In this document: positions 34,575 to 42,565 of the stretch, one piece after another | How the letters are laid out: each line of letters begins with the position of its first letter | How positions within the stretch are numbered: position 1 is the first letter of the stretch | Assembly (NCBI RefSeq): GCF_007830635.1 | Contig: NZ_VLLA01000030.1 | Span: 1-64,000, forward strand | Length of the DNA: 64,000 nt | DNA from: Bradyrhizobium huanghuaihaiense | Lineage (GTDB): Bacteria; Pseudomonadota; Alphaproteobacteria; Rhizobiales; Xanthobacteraceae | Direction: 5' to 3' | Program-made: the position numbers and the translations under genes | Notes under the pieces: model-generated | What the model was told of the DNA's origin: nothing | What the model saw: the letters and a program-made list of their open reading frames with translations, nothing else | Databases searched by the model: none

Positions 34575-35708
34575 ATGACGAAATTCCACTTCGGACGATT
34601 CATCCTTGCCGGCGTGCTGGCCGCCGTCACTGCACTTGCCGTTGTCGCGCTGGACGTCCGCCCGGCTGCAGCCCAGGCGACGTGCGAGTCCGAATGCACC
34701 ACCGGACCGACTCCCATACCGACCTACTCTCCCTCACCTTCGCCCTCTCCGTCGCCGATCCCCTCTCCGTCACCATCGCCGGTCCCGTATCCGTCGCCGA
34801 GCCCGACACCGACCGGCGCGGATTCCAGCGGCAATTCGATTGGCGGTCTCGCCAATCAGCGCTTCAACCAGATGATCACCAACCGGGTGCTCGGCACGGT
34901 GCTGCTCGGCGTCAACGAGCAGATCAATTGCAGCGACTGCATCAGCGCGTTCGGCTCGGCCGGCTCGTTCTCAGCCGGCATCCACGGCCGCAAGGAGCTG
35001 ACCAACAATCTGTCGCTGCTCGCCGGCATCGCCTACACGCAATACAACGAGGGCGGCTACAAGATCACCAGCGCGCCGATCGGCGCTTTCGCGCTGCGCT
35101 ATGACTTCACCGATTGGGGCTCCTCGCGCCCGTTCTTCGACGTCGGCACCATCCTGACACCATGGGAGAAGGCGCGCTATACCCGCAGCTACGACACCAG
35201 CCTCGGGCCGGTGAGCGTCACGAGCTCGACCAACGCTTCGAACTACGCGGTCTACGGCCGTGCCGGCTGGATGAGCCGCGTGTCACCGCGCGACGAGGTC
35301 GCAGCCTCGATCGAGGTCTGGCAGCTCTGGCAACGTGTCTCCGGCTATAGCGACAATGCGGTGGCGTTCAATCCATTCGACGCCAGCATCGCTGATGGCA
35401 CCGACCGAACCAGCCTCGTCAAGATCGGCGGCCAGTGGACGCATCTGTTCGGCAGCAACATCGAGACCAACATCAACGGCGGCTGGGTGCAGTCGTTCGC
35501 CAGCCACAGCGGCATCGTCGCCACGGTGACCGGCAACGGCACGGTGGTGCCGACCATGGGCAACCAGGGCTGGTTCGAATATGGCGGCCGCCTCGGCTTC
35601 CGCGTGCAGAAGGGCTGGATCGTGGACCTGTTCGCCAACGGCACGCTGGGCCCGCAGCCGGTCGGCAACACGATTCACGGCGGCGTGGGGCTGCGGATTA
35701 ATTACTGA
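34575..35708 (+). CDS. Outer-membrane beta-barrel protein with Ser-Pro repeat linker
   Basis: Protein of 377 aa. A signal peptide ends near residue 34 (RPAAAQA), then a Cys pair (37, 41), then a Ser-Pro repeat stalk (about 45-80, with runs such as SPSPSPSPIPSPSPSP). The remaining 280 residues look like an autotransporter-type 12-strand barrel: alternating polar/aromatic strands and a terminal tyrosine (GLRINY). There is no large passenger, so the short stalk is all that would be exposed. It starts 2 bp after the FecR-domain gene. Function unknown; anchoring of the FecR-domain protein is a possibility. Confidence 0.78.
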   Translation: MTKFHFGRFILAGVLAAVTALAVVALDVRPAAAQATCESECTTGPTPIPTYSPSPSPSPSPIPSPSPSPVPYPSPSPTPTGADSSGNSIGGLANQRFNQMITNRVLGTVLLGVNEQINCSDCISAFGSAGSFSAGIHGRKELTNNLSLLAGIAYTQYNEGGYKITSAPIGAFALRYDFTDWGSSRPFFDVGTILTPWEKARYTRSYDTSLGPVSVTSSTNASNYAVYGRAGWMSRVSPRDEVAASIEVWQLWQRVSGYSDNAVAFNPFDASIADGTDRTSLVKIGGQWTHLFGSNIETNINGGWVQSFASHSGIVATVTGNGTVVPTMGNQGWFEYGGRLGFRVQKGWIVDLFANGTLGPQPVGNTIHGGVGLRINY

Positions 35709-35717
35709 GACAGTTTC

Positions 35718-35807
35718 GTAGGGTGGGCAAAGCGTAGCGTGCCCACCACCTCTCGCGAACACAAACAGATGGTGGGCACGGCGCAAGAGCGCCTTTGCCC
35801 ACCCTAC
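35718..35807. repeat. Palindromic intergenic repeat, family E
   Basis: Inverted repeat with arms GTAGGGTGGGCAAAG and CTTTGCCCACCCTAC, and GTGCCCACCA/TGGTGGGCAC inside. It lies between the convergent beta-barrel and VOC genes. Confidence 0.8.
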
Positions 35808-35829
35808 GGCACTGAGTACGTGGTGCGAG

Positions 35830-36318
35830 TCACGCCGCCGACTTGCCCTCGAAGGCTCGCCGCAAGACTTCGGCGTCCAGCTTCACCATCTTCATCATGG
35901 CCTGCATCGCGCGCGCGGCGGCGGCCTTGTCCGGGCTCGACAAAAACTCGAACATCACCTTCGGCACCACCTGCCAGGCCACGCCCCAGCGATCCCTGAG
36001 CCAGCCGCACTGCTCCGCCTTGCCGCCATGGGCCAGGAACGCGCTCCAGACGCTGTCGACCTGGGCCTGGTCATCGCAATGGATCATCAGCGAGATCGCG
36101 TGGGTGTACTCCATCTTCATGCCGCCGTTGAGCGCGACCAGGGGCTGCCCGGCCACCGTGAACTCGACGACGAGCACGGAGCCCGTCTTGCCGGACGGGC
36201 CGTCCGAAACATTTCGCTGCACGTGCGTGATCTCGGAATTCGGCACCAGCGACGTGTAGAACTTCGCAGCTTCCTCGGCATCGCCGTTGAACCACATGCA
36301 GGGCACGAGCTTGGACAT
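35830..36318 (-). CDS. VOC-family protein, PhnB/3-demethylubiquinone methyltransferase-like
   Basis: Protein of 162 aa of the vicinal-oxygen-chelate superfamily. Family marks are CMWFNGDAEEAAKFYTSLVP at the N-terminus, VEFTVAGQPLVALNGG, and the C-terminal DRWGVAWQVVPKVMFEFLSS. The domain has been named 3-demethylubiquinone-9 3-methyltransferase but no methyl-donor site is visible; the activity is unknown. Confidence 0.85.
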   Translation of the reverse strand: MSKLVPCMWFNGDAEEAAKFYTSLVPNSEITHVQRNVSDGPSGKTGSVLVVEFTVAGQPLVALNGGMKMEYTHAISLMIHCDDQAQVDSVWSAFLAHGGKAEQCGWLRDRWGVAWQVVPKVMFEFLSSPDKAAAARAMQAMMKMVKLDAEVLRRAFEGKSAA

Positions 36319-36353
36319 CGTGAATGCTCCTCTTCAGCTGGCTTGGGTTTCGA

Positions 36354-36782
36354 TCAGGCGTCCGCCATGTCGGACTGCGCGGCGAAGGCCGCGAGGTCCA
36401 TCCAGTTCACACCCCACATGTGGCCGTCCGGATCCTCGAAGCTGCGGCCATACATGAAGCTGTATTCGTCCTTCGGGCCGGGATCGGCCACGCCGCCCGC
36501 TGCCTCCGCCTTGCCGACGATCTCGTCGACCTCGTTGCGGCTGTCCGCGGACAGGCAGAACAGCACCTGGTTCGAGGTCCTGGCATCCGAGATCGGCTTC
36601 GGCGTGAACTGGCGGAATTTGTCGTGGGTCAGCAGCATGGCGAAAATGGTCTCGGAGAAGACCATGCAGCTCGCCGTCTCGTCGGAAAATTGCGGGTTCC
36701 TGACCGCGCCGACCGCCTCATAAAAGGCGGTCGCGCGCTTGAGGTCGGTCACCGGCAGATTGACGAAAATCATCCTGGGCAT
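36354..36782 (-). CDS. VOC-family (glyoxalase-like) protein
   Basis: Protein of 142 aa with the two-beta-alpha-beta VOC fold, starting MPRMIFVNLPVTDLKRATAF and ending with the FEDPDGHMWGVNW pattern, in which the glutamate and histidine are metal ligands. AAGGAG lies 8 bases before the ATG at 36782. It is upstream of another VOC gene, 35 bp apart on the same strand, which suggests a pair. Substrate unknown. Confidence 0.85.
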   Translation of the reverse strand: MPRMIFVNLPVTDLKRATAFYEAVGAVRNPQFSDETASCMVFSETIFAMLLTHDKFRQFTPKPISDARTSNQVLFCLSADSRNEVDEIVGKAEAAGGVADPGPKDEYSFMYGRSFEDPDGHMWGVNWMDLAAFAAQSDMADA

Positions 36783-36869
36783 CGGAAGCTCCTTGGGCGG
36801 GTTCTGCCCAAGGACGGCCGGCCCGACGGCCATCCGACACGGCTTCCGGATATTTTTTCAGGCTCCTCC

Positions 36870-36903
36870 GCCTGCGGGGTTCTGTCGCACAGAACCGGCA
36901 GGC
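36870..36903. terminator. Long hairpin between cupin and VOC genes
   Basis: A two-part stem: GCCTGC/GCAGGC outside and a perfect 8-bp GGTTCTGT/ACAGAACC inside with a 3-base loop. It lies 14 bp past the cupin stop. No good T-tract, so it could be a processing or stability element rather than a terminator. Confidence 0.5.
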
Positions 36904-36916
36904 TTTCAGGCCGGCC

Positions 36917-37432
36917 TTACTTCTTCTCGTTGGGGTCCCGGTGCACCGGGTCGATCCACAGCACGGTCTCGGGCTTCTCGACCGGCTCGATGTCGAGGTT
37001 GATTGCCACCGCCTCGCCGTCGCTGCGCACCAGCACGCATTCCAGCACCTCGTCCGGGCTGGCATTGATCTCCTGGTGCGGCACGTAAGGGGGCACGAAA
37101 ATGAAGTCACCAGGGCCCGCCTCCGCGGTGAACTGCAGCTTCTCGCCCCAGCGCATCCGCGCCTTGCCCTTCACGACGTAGATGACGCTCTCGAGATGAC
37201 CGTGGTGATGCGCACCGGTCTTGGCGTCGGGCTTGATGCTGACGGTGCCCGCCCACAATTTCTGCGCGCCGACGCGTGCGAAATTGATCGCCGCAGCGCG
37301 GTCCATGCCGGCCGTCGACGGCACGTTGGTATCGAGCTGGTTGCCGGGAATGACACGCACGCCGTCATGTTTCCAGCGATCGTCGTGATGATCGTGGTCA
37401 TGGTGGGAATGTGAATGGTCATGGCCGGTCAT
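36917..37432 (-). CDS. Cupin-domain protein with His-rich N-terminus
   Basis: Protein of 171 aa. The first 22 residues contain nine histidines (MTGHDHSHSHHDHDHHDD), a metal-binding tail. The cupin core follows with GAHHHGHLESVIYVVKG as motif 1 (His ligands and glutamate) and PGDFIFVPPYVPHQEIN as motif 2. Metal and substrate unknown. The start at 37432 keeps the His-rich tail; upstream in-frame codons run into the divergent promoter of csbD. Confidence 0.8.
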   Translation of the reverse strand: MTGHDHSHSHHDHDHHDDRWKHDGVRVIPGNQLDTNVPSTAGMDRAAAINFARVGAQKLWAGTVSIKPDAKTGAHHHGHLESVIYVVKGKARMRWGEKLQFTAEAGPGDFIFVPPYVPHQEINASPDEVLECVLVRSDGEAVAINLDIEPVEKPETVLWIDPVHRDPNEKK

Positions 37433-37560
37433 TGGTCTTGCTTTCTGTTGGTTCCGTGCGCGGCAAACTAACCCGAAGCCGCATCCGCAAGCCATACCAA
37501 AATCGGAACTCTCGTAGCTGCCTGACGTTGTTCTCGCGCGCAAAATGGAAGGAGAGCTTC

Positions 37561-37779
37561 ATGGGTAGCACGACCGACAAGATCAAGGGCACCGCCAACG
37601 AGGCGATCGGCAAGGCCAAGCAGGGCGTCGGTGAAGCCACCGGTTCCGACCGCATGAAGGGTGAAGGCGCGGTCCAGGAAGTCAAGGGCAAGGGCCAGCA
37701 GGCCATGGGCGATGCCAAGGACGCCGCGAAGGATGCGATCGATCACGCCGCGGCTGCGGCACGCCGCGCGGCGGAGTGA
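37561..37779 (+). CDS. CsbD-family stress protein
   Basis: Protein of 72 aa with the CsbD pattern: DKIKGTANEAIGKAKQGVGE, then MKGEGAVQEVKGKGQQAMG and an alanine-rich helix at the end. CsbD proteins are abundant, unfolded in solution and induced by stress; their role is unknown. AAGGAGAG precedes the ATG, and a textbook terminator follows the stop, so it is monocistronic. Confidence 0.9.
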   Translation: MGSTTDKIKGTANEAIGKAKQGVGEATGSDRMKGEGAVQEVKGKGQQAMGDAKDAAKDAIDHAAAAARRAAE

Positions 37780-37797
37780 CGCATCGATCTGAAAACG

Positions 37798-37825
37798 AAA
37801 AGACCGGCCGCAAGGCCGGTCTTTT
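37798..37825 (+). terminator. Rho-independent terminator of csbD
   Basis: Perfect 12-bp stem AAAAGACCGGCC / GGCCGGTCTTTT with loop GCAA, followed by TGTTT. It lies 18 bp after the stop. Confidence 0.9.
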
Positions 37826-37834
37826 TGTTTGAGC

Positions 37835-37936
37835 CGTCATTCTGGGGCGGCTCGAAGAGCCGAACTACGGTGCGCAATTGCGCACATGAGAATCTCGAGA
37901 TTCCGGGTTCGATGCTACGCATCGCCCCGGAATGAC
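37835..37936. repeat. Palindromic intergenic repeat, family C
   Basis: Inverted repeat: CGTCATTCTGGGGCGG at the left, CCCCGGAATGACG at the right, with GAATCTCGAGATTC inside. Fills the gap between csbD and the FKBP gene. Confidence 0.75.
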
Positions 37937-37943
37937 GGGGTGA

Positions 37944-38408
37944 TTATTTCACCGCGAGCAATTCCACGTCGAACATCAGCGTCGCGTTCGGCGGGATCAC
38001 GCCGCCGGCGCCGCGCGCGCCGTAGCCGAGCTGCGGCGGAATGATCAGCGTGCGCTTGCCGCCGACCTTCATCGAGGCGACGCCCTCGTCCCAGCCCGCG
38101 ATCACGCGGCCCTTGCCGATCGGAAACTCGAACGGCTCCTTGCGATCGACGGAGGAGTCGAATTTCTTGCCCTTCTGGCCGTTCTCATAGAGCCAGCCGG
38201 TATAATGCATCACGCAGATCTGGCCGGGCTGCGGCGAGGCGCCGGTGCCGACGGCGGTGTCGATGATCTGCAAGCCTGAAGCTGTGGTCATGGTCTTTCC
38301 TGCGGTCTGGGCCGAGGCCGTGGTGGAAACGAAATCGGACACGCTGGCGATCACCGTGATCGCGAGTGCCGACATGATAGCGAGGAGCACGCGCTGGAAA
38401 CGCTGCAT
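37944..38408 (-). CDS. FKBP-type peptidyl-prolyl isomerase, periplasmic
   Basis: Isomerase of 154 aa. A signal peptide ends near residue 33 (TASAQ). The FKBP domain is complete: MHYTGWLYENGQKGKKFDSS, FPIGKGRVIAGWDEGVASM, and IPPQLGYGARGAGGVIPPNA, with the aromatic pocket residues present. It should speed folding of exported proteins. GGAAGG precedes the ATG. The paoC stop is 62 bp upstream, so the two may be co-transcribed; a folding role for the exported oxidase is a guess. Confidence 0.9.
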   Translation of the reverse strand: MQRFQRVLLAIMSALAITVIASVSDFVSTTASAQTAGKTMTTASGLQIIDTAVGTGASPQPGQICVMHYTGWLYENGQKGKKFDSSVDRKEPFEFPIGKGRVIAGWDEGVASMKVGGKRTLIIPPQLGYGARGAGGVIPPNATLMFDVELLAVK

Positions 38409-38469
38409 TAGACACCTTCCATTTGAGGCGGGAGGTGTCTAACCCAACGCCGTCGCCGTTTCCACCCCT

Positions 38470-40758
38470 TTAAACCTCGATATTTTCCAGCCGGACCGGG
38501 AGCTTGCGGATGCGCTGACCGGTGGCGTGATAGAGCGCGTTGCAGATCGCCGCATTGGTGCCGACATTGGCGAGCTCGCCGAGCCCCTTCGCGCCCGCGG
38601 GATTGATGTGATCGTCCTGCTCGGAGAGCAGGATCACCTCGACGCCGGGGACGTCCGCGTTCACTGGCACGAGATAGTCGGCGAGATTGTCGTTGACGTA
38701 GCGCGCATTGCGCTCGTCGATCTCGGTGGCCTCGAGCAGCGCCGAGGACATGCCCCAGATCAGGCCGCCCATCAGCTGGCTCCGCGCCGTGCGCGGGTTC
38801 ATGATGCGGCCGGCCGCGAACGCGCCGACGAGGCGAGGACAGCGGATCTCGTGCGTGAAGCGATTGACCCTGACCTCGACGAACTCGGCACCGAATGCGT
38901 AGGCGATCTTGTCCTGCATTTGATGGCCGCCGACGAGACGTACGTGCCCGCTGTGCATGGCCTTGAACGAGTCCAGCGGCGCGCCTTCCGGCTTCCACTC
39001 GCCATATTCCTCGACCACGCTGACGCCGAGCGCGTCGAAGGCCTTCTCGATATCGAGCGGACGATTGCTCTTCGCGGCCTGGGTCGTTGGCGCCTGGCTG
39101 ATGCCAACGGTTTCCTTCGCCTTGTCTGTGAGACTGTCAGGCATCACGGCCTTGAACAGGCGCTGGCGAATCTGGTCGCACACCATCATCACCGCCGAGC
39201 AGGTGCTGGCGGTCGAGTTCGAACCGCCTGCAACCGGGGCAGGAGGCAGATCGCTGTCGCCGATGAAAACAGCGACCTTCTCCAGGGGCACGCCGAGCCG
39301 CTCGGCTGCGGTCTGCGCGATGACCGTATAGGCGCCGGTGCCGATCTCATGGCCGGCGATCTCGACCCGGGTACGGCCGTCACGCTGGAGGCGCACACGG
39401 GCGGCTGCCGGTCCCATCTGGGTCGGATAGCAGGTGGCCGCGCAGCCATAGCCGATCAGCCAGTCACCCTCCGCCATCGATTTCGGTTGCGACGATCGCT
39501 GCGACCAACCGAAGGCTTTGGCCGCTTCGTCGAAGCATGCCATCAGCGATCGCGACGTATAGGGCTTGCCGCCGATCGGCTCATTGGTGGTGTCATTGAT
39601 GCGGCGGAGCTCGACCGGGTCCATGTCGAGCTTCACGGCGAGCTCGTCCATCGCACTTTCCAGCGCGAACAGATACGGCACCTCCGGCGGCGAGCGCATG
39701 AAGCCGGGCGTATTGCGGTCTGCGCGCACGATCGACACCAGGCTGTCGACATTCGGGCAGGCATAGAGCCGCGTCGTCGTCTTGGTGCCGCCGACACAAT
39801 AGGCGTCCGGCCGCGAGGAGACTTCGGCGCCCTCGTGCCTGAGCGCCACCAGCTTGCCGTCGCGGCTGGCGCCGAGCTTGATCTCGTGGCGCGTCTCGGC
39901 GCGGTAGGTCGTGATAGTGAAGCCCTGGTCGCGGGTCGCGACCAGCTTGATCGGCCGGTTCAGCCGCCTGGCGATGCCGGCAATGATCGCGGTGCGCGGC
40001 GTCATCGATCCGCGCGAGCCGAAGCCGCCGCCGACATAGGGGTTAACCACGCGCACCTTGTCGGCATCGATGCCGAGCTGCTCGGCGACGCCGTTCTTCA
40101 GGCCATGGACGTACTGGCTGGGCTCGTAGATGACGAGATCGTCGCCGATCCAGGCGCAGCTCGTCGTGAACAGCTCCATCGGATTGTGGTGCTGCGTCGG
40201 CGTATCGTAGGCGGCGGTGAGCTGTATCTCGGCTGCCGCGAACGCCTTCGCGAAGTCGCCGACCTTCGGGTCTTCCTTGAACTGCGAATTTTGTCCCTTC
40301 GCGGCGGCCGTCGTCGTTCCCGGCGAGTCGAAGGTCGCGCTGGGTGCAGCGACGGTATAGTTGACCTTGACGCGGTTGGCCGCCTCGCGCGCGGCCTCGT
40401 AGCTTTCGGCGATGACGACCGCGATGATCTGGCCGTCATGGGCGATGTCGGGTGACTTCAATGGCTGGATCGTGGTCCCTGCGTAGCCGCCATTGCTGAA
40501 CAGTTTTGATTCCTTCAGCTTCGGTGCATTCTCGTGCGTGACGATGTCGATCACGCCTCGGACCGCCCTCGCTTCGGCGAGATCAAAACCGTCGACGCGG
40601 CCCTTGGCGATGGCGCTGGTGACCAGGAAGGCATAGGCCGGATTGGCCAGCGGCATGTCGGACGCGTAGGTCGCCCGCCCGGTGACCTTCGAGTGCGCGT
40701 CATAACGCGGCACGGGCTGGCCCATATTCGCCTTCGGCTCGGGAGCAGCAGCAGTCAT
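38470..40758 (-). CDS. paoC: Aldehyde oxidoreductase molybdenum-cofactor subunit (PaoC-like)
   Basis: Large subunit of 762 aa of the xanthine oxidase family, binding molybdopterin cytosine dinucleotide. Typical stretches are GGGFGSRG, and the catalytic glutamate E728 in GAKGLGELANVG near the C-terminus. It has no signal of its own, as in PaoABC, where it is exported together with PaoA. ATG at 40758 lies 2 bp after the paoB stop. The XdhC-type chaperone gene (paoD) that often follows is missing here; the next gene is an FKBP isomerase. Confidence 0.85.
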   Translation of the reverse strand: MTAAAPEPKANMGQPVPRYDAHSKVTGRATYASDMPLANPAYAFLVTSAIAKGRVDGFDLAEARAVRGVIDIVTHENAPKLKESKLFSNGGYAGTTIQPLKSPDIAHDGQIIAVVIAESYEAAREAANRVKVNYTVAAPSATFDSPGTTTAAAKGQNSQFKEDPKVGDFAKAFAAAEIQLTAAYDTPTQHHNPMELFTTSCAWIGDDLVIYEPSQYVHGLKNGVAEQLGIDADKVRVVNPYVGGGFGSRGSMTPRTAIIAGIARRLNRPIKLVATRDQGFTITTYRAETRHEIKLGASRDGKLVALRHEGAEVSSRPDAYCVGGTKTTTRLYACPNVDSLVSIVRADRNTPGFMRSPPEVPYLFALESAMDELAVKLDMDPVELRRINDTTNEPIGGKPYTSRSLMACFDEAAKAFGWSQRSSQPKSMAEGDWLIGYGCAATCYPTQMGPAAARVRLQRDGRTRVEIAGHEIGTGAYTVIAQTAAERLGVPLEKVAVFIGDSDLPPAPVAGGSNSTASTCSAVMMVCDQIRQRLFKAVMPDSLTDKAKETVGISQAPTTQAAKSNRPLDIEKAFDALGVSVVEEYGEWKPEGAPLDSFKAMHSGHVRLVGGHQMQDKIAYAFGAEFVEVRVNRFTHEIRCPRLVGAFAAGRIMNPRTARSQLMGGLIWGMSSALLEATEIDERNARYVNDNLADYLVPVNADVPGVEVILLSEQDDHINPAGAKGLGELANVGTNAAICNALYHATGQRIRKLPVRLENIEV

Positions 40759-40760
40759 GG

Positions 40761-41777
40761 TCAAATCTCCATCGTTACGGCCTGCTGGAGCGCGCGTGCC
40801 ACGACGCGCTTGCCGAGCGCGATCTTGAAGCTGTTGTGCCGGCGGCCGCGCGCGTCTGCAAAGGCGGCATCGGCCGCGCGCTGCGCCAGGCCGTCATCGA
40901 ACCTCTGCCCCTTCAGCAGCGCCTCCGCCTCGCGGGCGCGCCAGGGGACCGTGGCAACGCCGCCGAGCGCGACACGCGCCTCCCGGATCGTGCCATCCTG
41001 CACGTCGAGCGCGATCGCAGCGGACGACAGGGCGAATTCGTAGGACTGCCGGTCGCGCGCCTTGAGGTAGACCGACCGCGGCCAGCGGCCGGAGACCGTA
41101 AAGGCCGAGATCAGCTCGCCCGGCTGCAGCGTGGTCTCGATGTCTGGCGAACTGCCCGGCATCTTATGCAGCTCTGCGAAGGGCATGCTGCGGCTGCCGG
41201 ACCTGCCCGTGATCTCGACCGTCGCATCCAGCGCGATCAGGGCCTGGGCGAAATCGCCGGGATAGGTCGCGATGCACTGGTCGGAGACGCCGAGCACCGC
41301 ATGCATGCGGTTGACGCCGTCCATCGCCGCGCAACCCGAGCCCGGATTGCGCTTGTTGCAGTTCTCGTAGGAGACATCGCGGAAATAGCTGCAGCGCGTT
41401 CGCTGCATCACATTGCCGCCGAGCGTTGCCATGTTGCGCAGCTGGGCGCTGGCGGCGAGCTTCAGGGAATTGGCAATCACCGGATAGTTGCGCTGGATCT
41501 CGTCATGCACGGCGACATCGGACATCTTCGCGAGCGCGCCGAGCCGCAGGTTCTCGCCATCAGGCTCGATCGCCGACCAGCCCTGTGCGAGCGGATTGAT
41601 GTCGACGATCGCGGTCGGCCGCATCACGTCGAGCTTCATCAGGTCGATCAGCGTGGTGCCGCCGGCGAGCGGCTGCGCGGTGGCCTGGGTCAGCGGATTG
41701 TTGGCCGCGGCAGCTGCGCCGAGCGCCTGCACCGCCATGTCAGGGTCCGTCGCCCTCTGATACAGGAAGGGTCGCAT
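40761..41777 (-). CDS. paoB: Aldehyde oxidoreductase FAD subunit (PaoB-like)
   Basis: FAD-binding subunit of 338 aa of the CO dehydrogenase medium-subunit family. FAD contacts are LAGGTTLIDLMKLDV at the N-terminus and LGGNVMQRTRCSYFRD. The segment RCSYFRD...CNKRNPGSGCAAMDG holds cysteines like those that bind an additional 4Fe-4S cluster in E. coli PaoB, a mark of this subgroup. It starts right after the paoA stop (4 bp gap) and ends 2 bp before paoC. Confidence 0.87.
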   Translation of the reverse strand: MRPFLYQRATDPDMAVQALGAAAAANNPLTQATAQPLAGGTTLIDLMKLDVMRPTAIVDINPLAQGWSAIEPDGENLRLGALAKMSDVAVHDEIQRNYPVIANSLKLAASAQLRNMATLGGNVMQRTRCSYFRDVSYENCNKRNPGSGCAAMDGVNRMHAVLGVSDQCIATYPGDFAQALIALDATVEITGRSGSRSMPFAELHKMPGSSPDIETTLQPGELISAFTVSGRWPRSVYLKARDRQSYEFALSSAAIALDVQDGTIREARVALGGVATVPWRAREAEALLKGQRFDDGLAQRAADAAFADARGRRHNSFKIALGKRVVARALQQAVTMEI

Positions 41778-41781
41778 GCGC

Positions 41782-42396
41782 TTAGCCTTTCAAGATCTCG
41801 GGCGCAGCCTGCTTCACGGCTGCGACGATGTTGGGATAGGCGGCACAGCGGCAGATGTTCCCGCTCATATATTCACGGATATCGGCCTCGGAGCCCGCAT
41901 GCCCCTCCTTCACGCAGGCAATCGCCGACATGATCTGGCCGGGCGTGCAATAGCCGCATTGGAACGCGTCATTGTCGACGAAAGCCTGCTGCATCGGGTG
42001 CAGGCGATCATCGGTGGCGAGGCCTTCGATCGTCGTGATCTCCTGCCCTTCGGCTGCGAGCGCCAGCGTCAGGCACGACACCACGCGGCGGTCACCGATC
42101 AGCACCGTGCAGGCGCCGCACTGGCCGTGATCGCAGCCTTTCTTGCTGCCGGTGAGACCCATATGCTCACGAAGTGCATCGAGCACGGTCGTGCGCGCAT
42201 CGATGCGCAGGCGCCGATCCTTGCCGTTCACATGCAGCGTGACGTCGACCGGGGCTGACGGATCCTGCGCGGCCGGTGCGCGTGGGTCCTGCGCAGCCGC
42301 GCGTGCCGTCATCGGAACAAGCGCGCTGCCGGCAGCACCGGCCATGAACGCGCGTCGGTCGAAGCCGGATGGTCTGGAACTCGAGTTGTCGGGCAT
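41782..42396 (-). CDS. paoA: Aldehyde oxidoreductase 2Fe-2S subunit with Tat signal (PaoA-like)
   Basis: Small subunit of 204 aa. The N-terminus has a twin-arginine signal (FDRRAFMAGAAGSALV). The plant-type 2Fe-2S cluster uses C88, C93, C96 and C108; the second cluster uses C146, C149, C181 and C183 (FQCGYC, ICRCAAY). With PaoB and PaoC it makes a periplasmic enzyme that oxidises aldehydes, probably aromatic ones. GGAGG lies 6 bases before the ATG. First gene of the operon paoA-B-C. Confidence 0.9.
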   Translation of the reverse strand: MPDNSSSRPSGFDRRAFMAGAAGSALVPMTARAAAQDPRAPAAQDPSAPVDVTLHVNGKDRRLRIDARTTVLDALREHMGLTGSKKGCDHGQCGACTVLIGDRRVVSCLTLALAAEGQEITTIEGLATDDRLHPMQQAFVDNDAFQCGYCTPGQIMSAIACVKEGHAGSEADIREYMSGNICRCAAYPNIVAAVKQAAPEILKG

Positions 42397-42487
42397 GAAC
42401 GGCCTCCGCCGCTTTCGGATCAAGCGGCGCACACCTGCGCCGCTCCGCCCTTAACTGGGAGCGATGAGCCCCGTTCCGAATGAGAAA

Positions 42488-42515
42488 GGGCGGCGCAGCA
42501 GATGCCACGCCGCCC
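42488..42515 (-). terminator. Hairpin past the ggt gene
   Basis: Perfect 8-bp stem GGGCGGCG / CGCCGCCC with a 12-base loop, 51 bp after the ggt stop on the minus strand, followed by CTTTCTC. A candidate terminator between ggt and the paoA promoter. Confidence 0.55.
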
Positions 42516-42565
42516 TCCGTCAACTTTTCCTGATCTTCTGCGAGGAACTTGTCCCGCGCCGGCGA

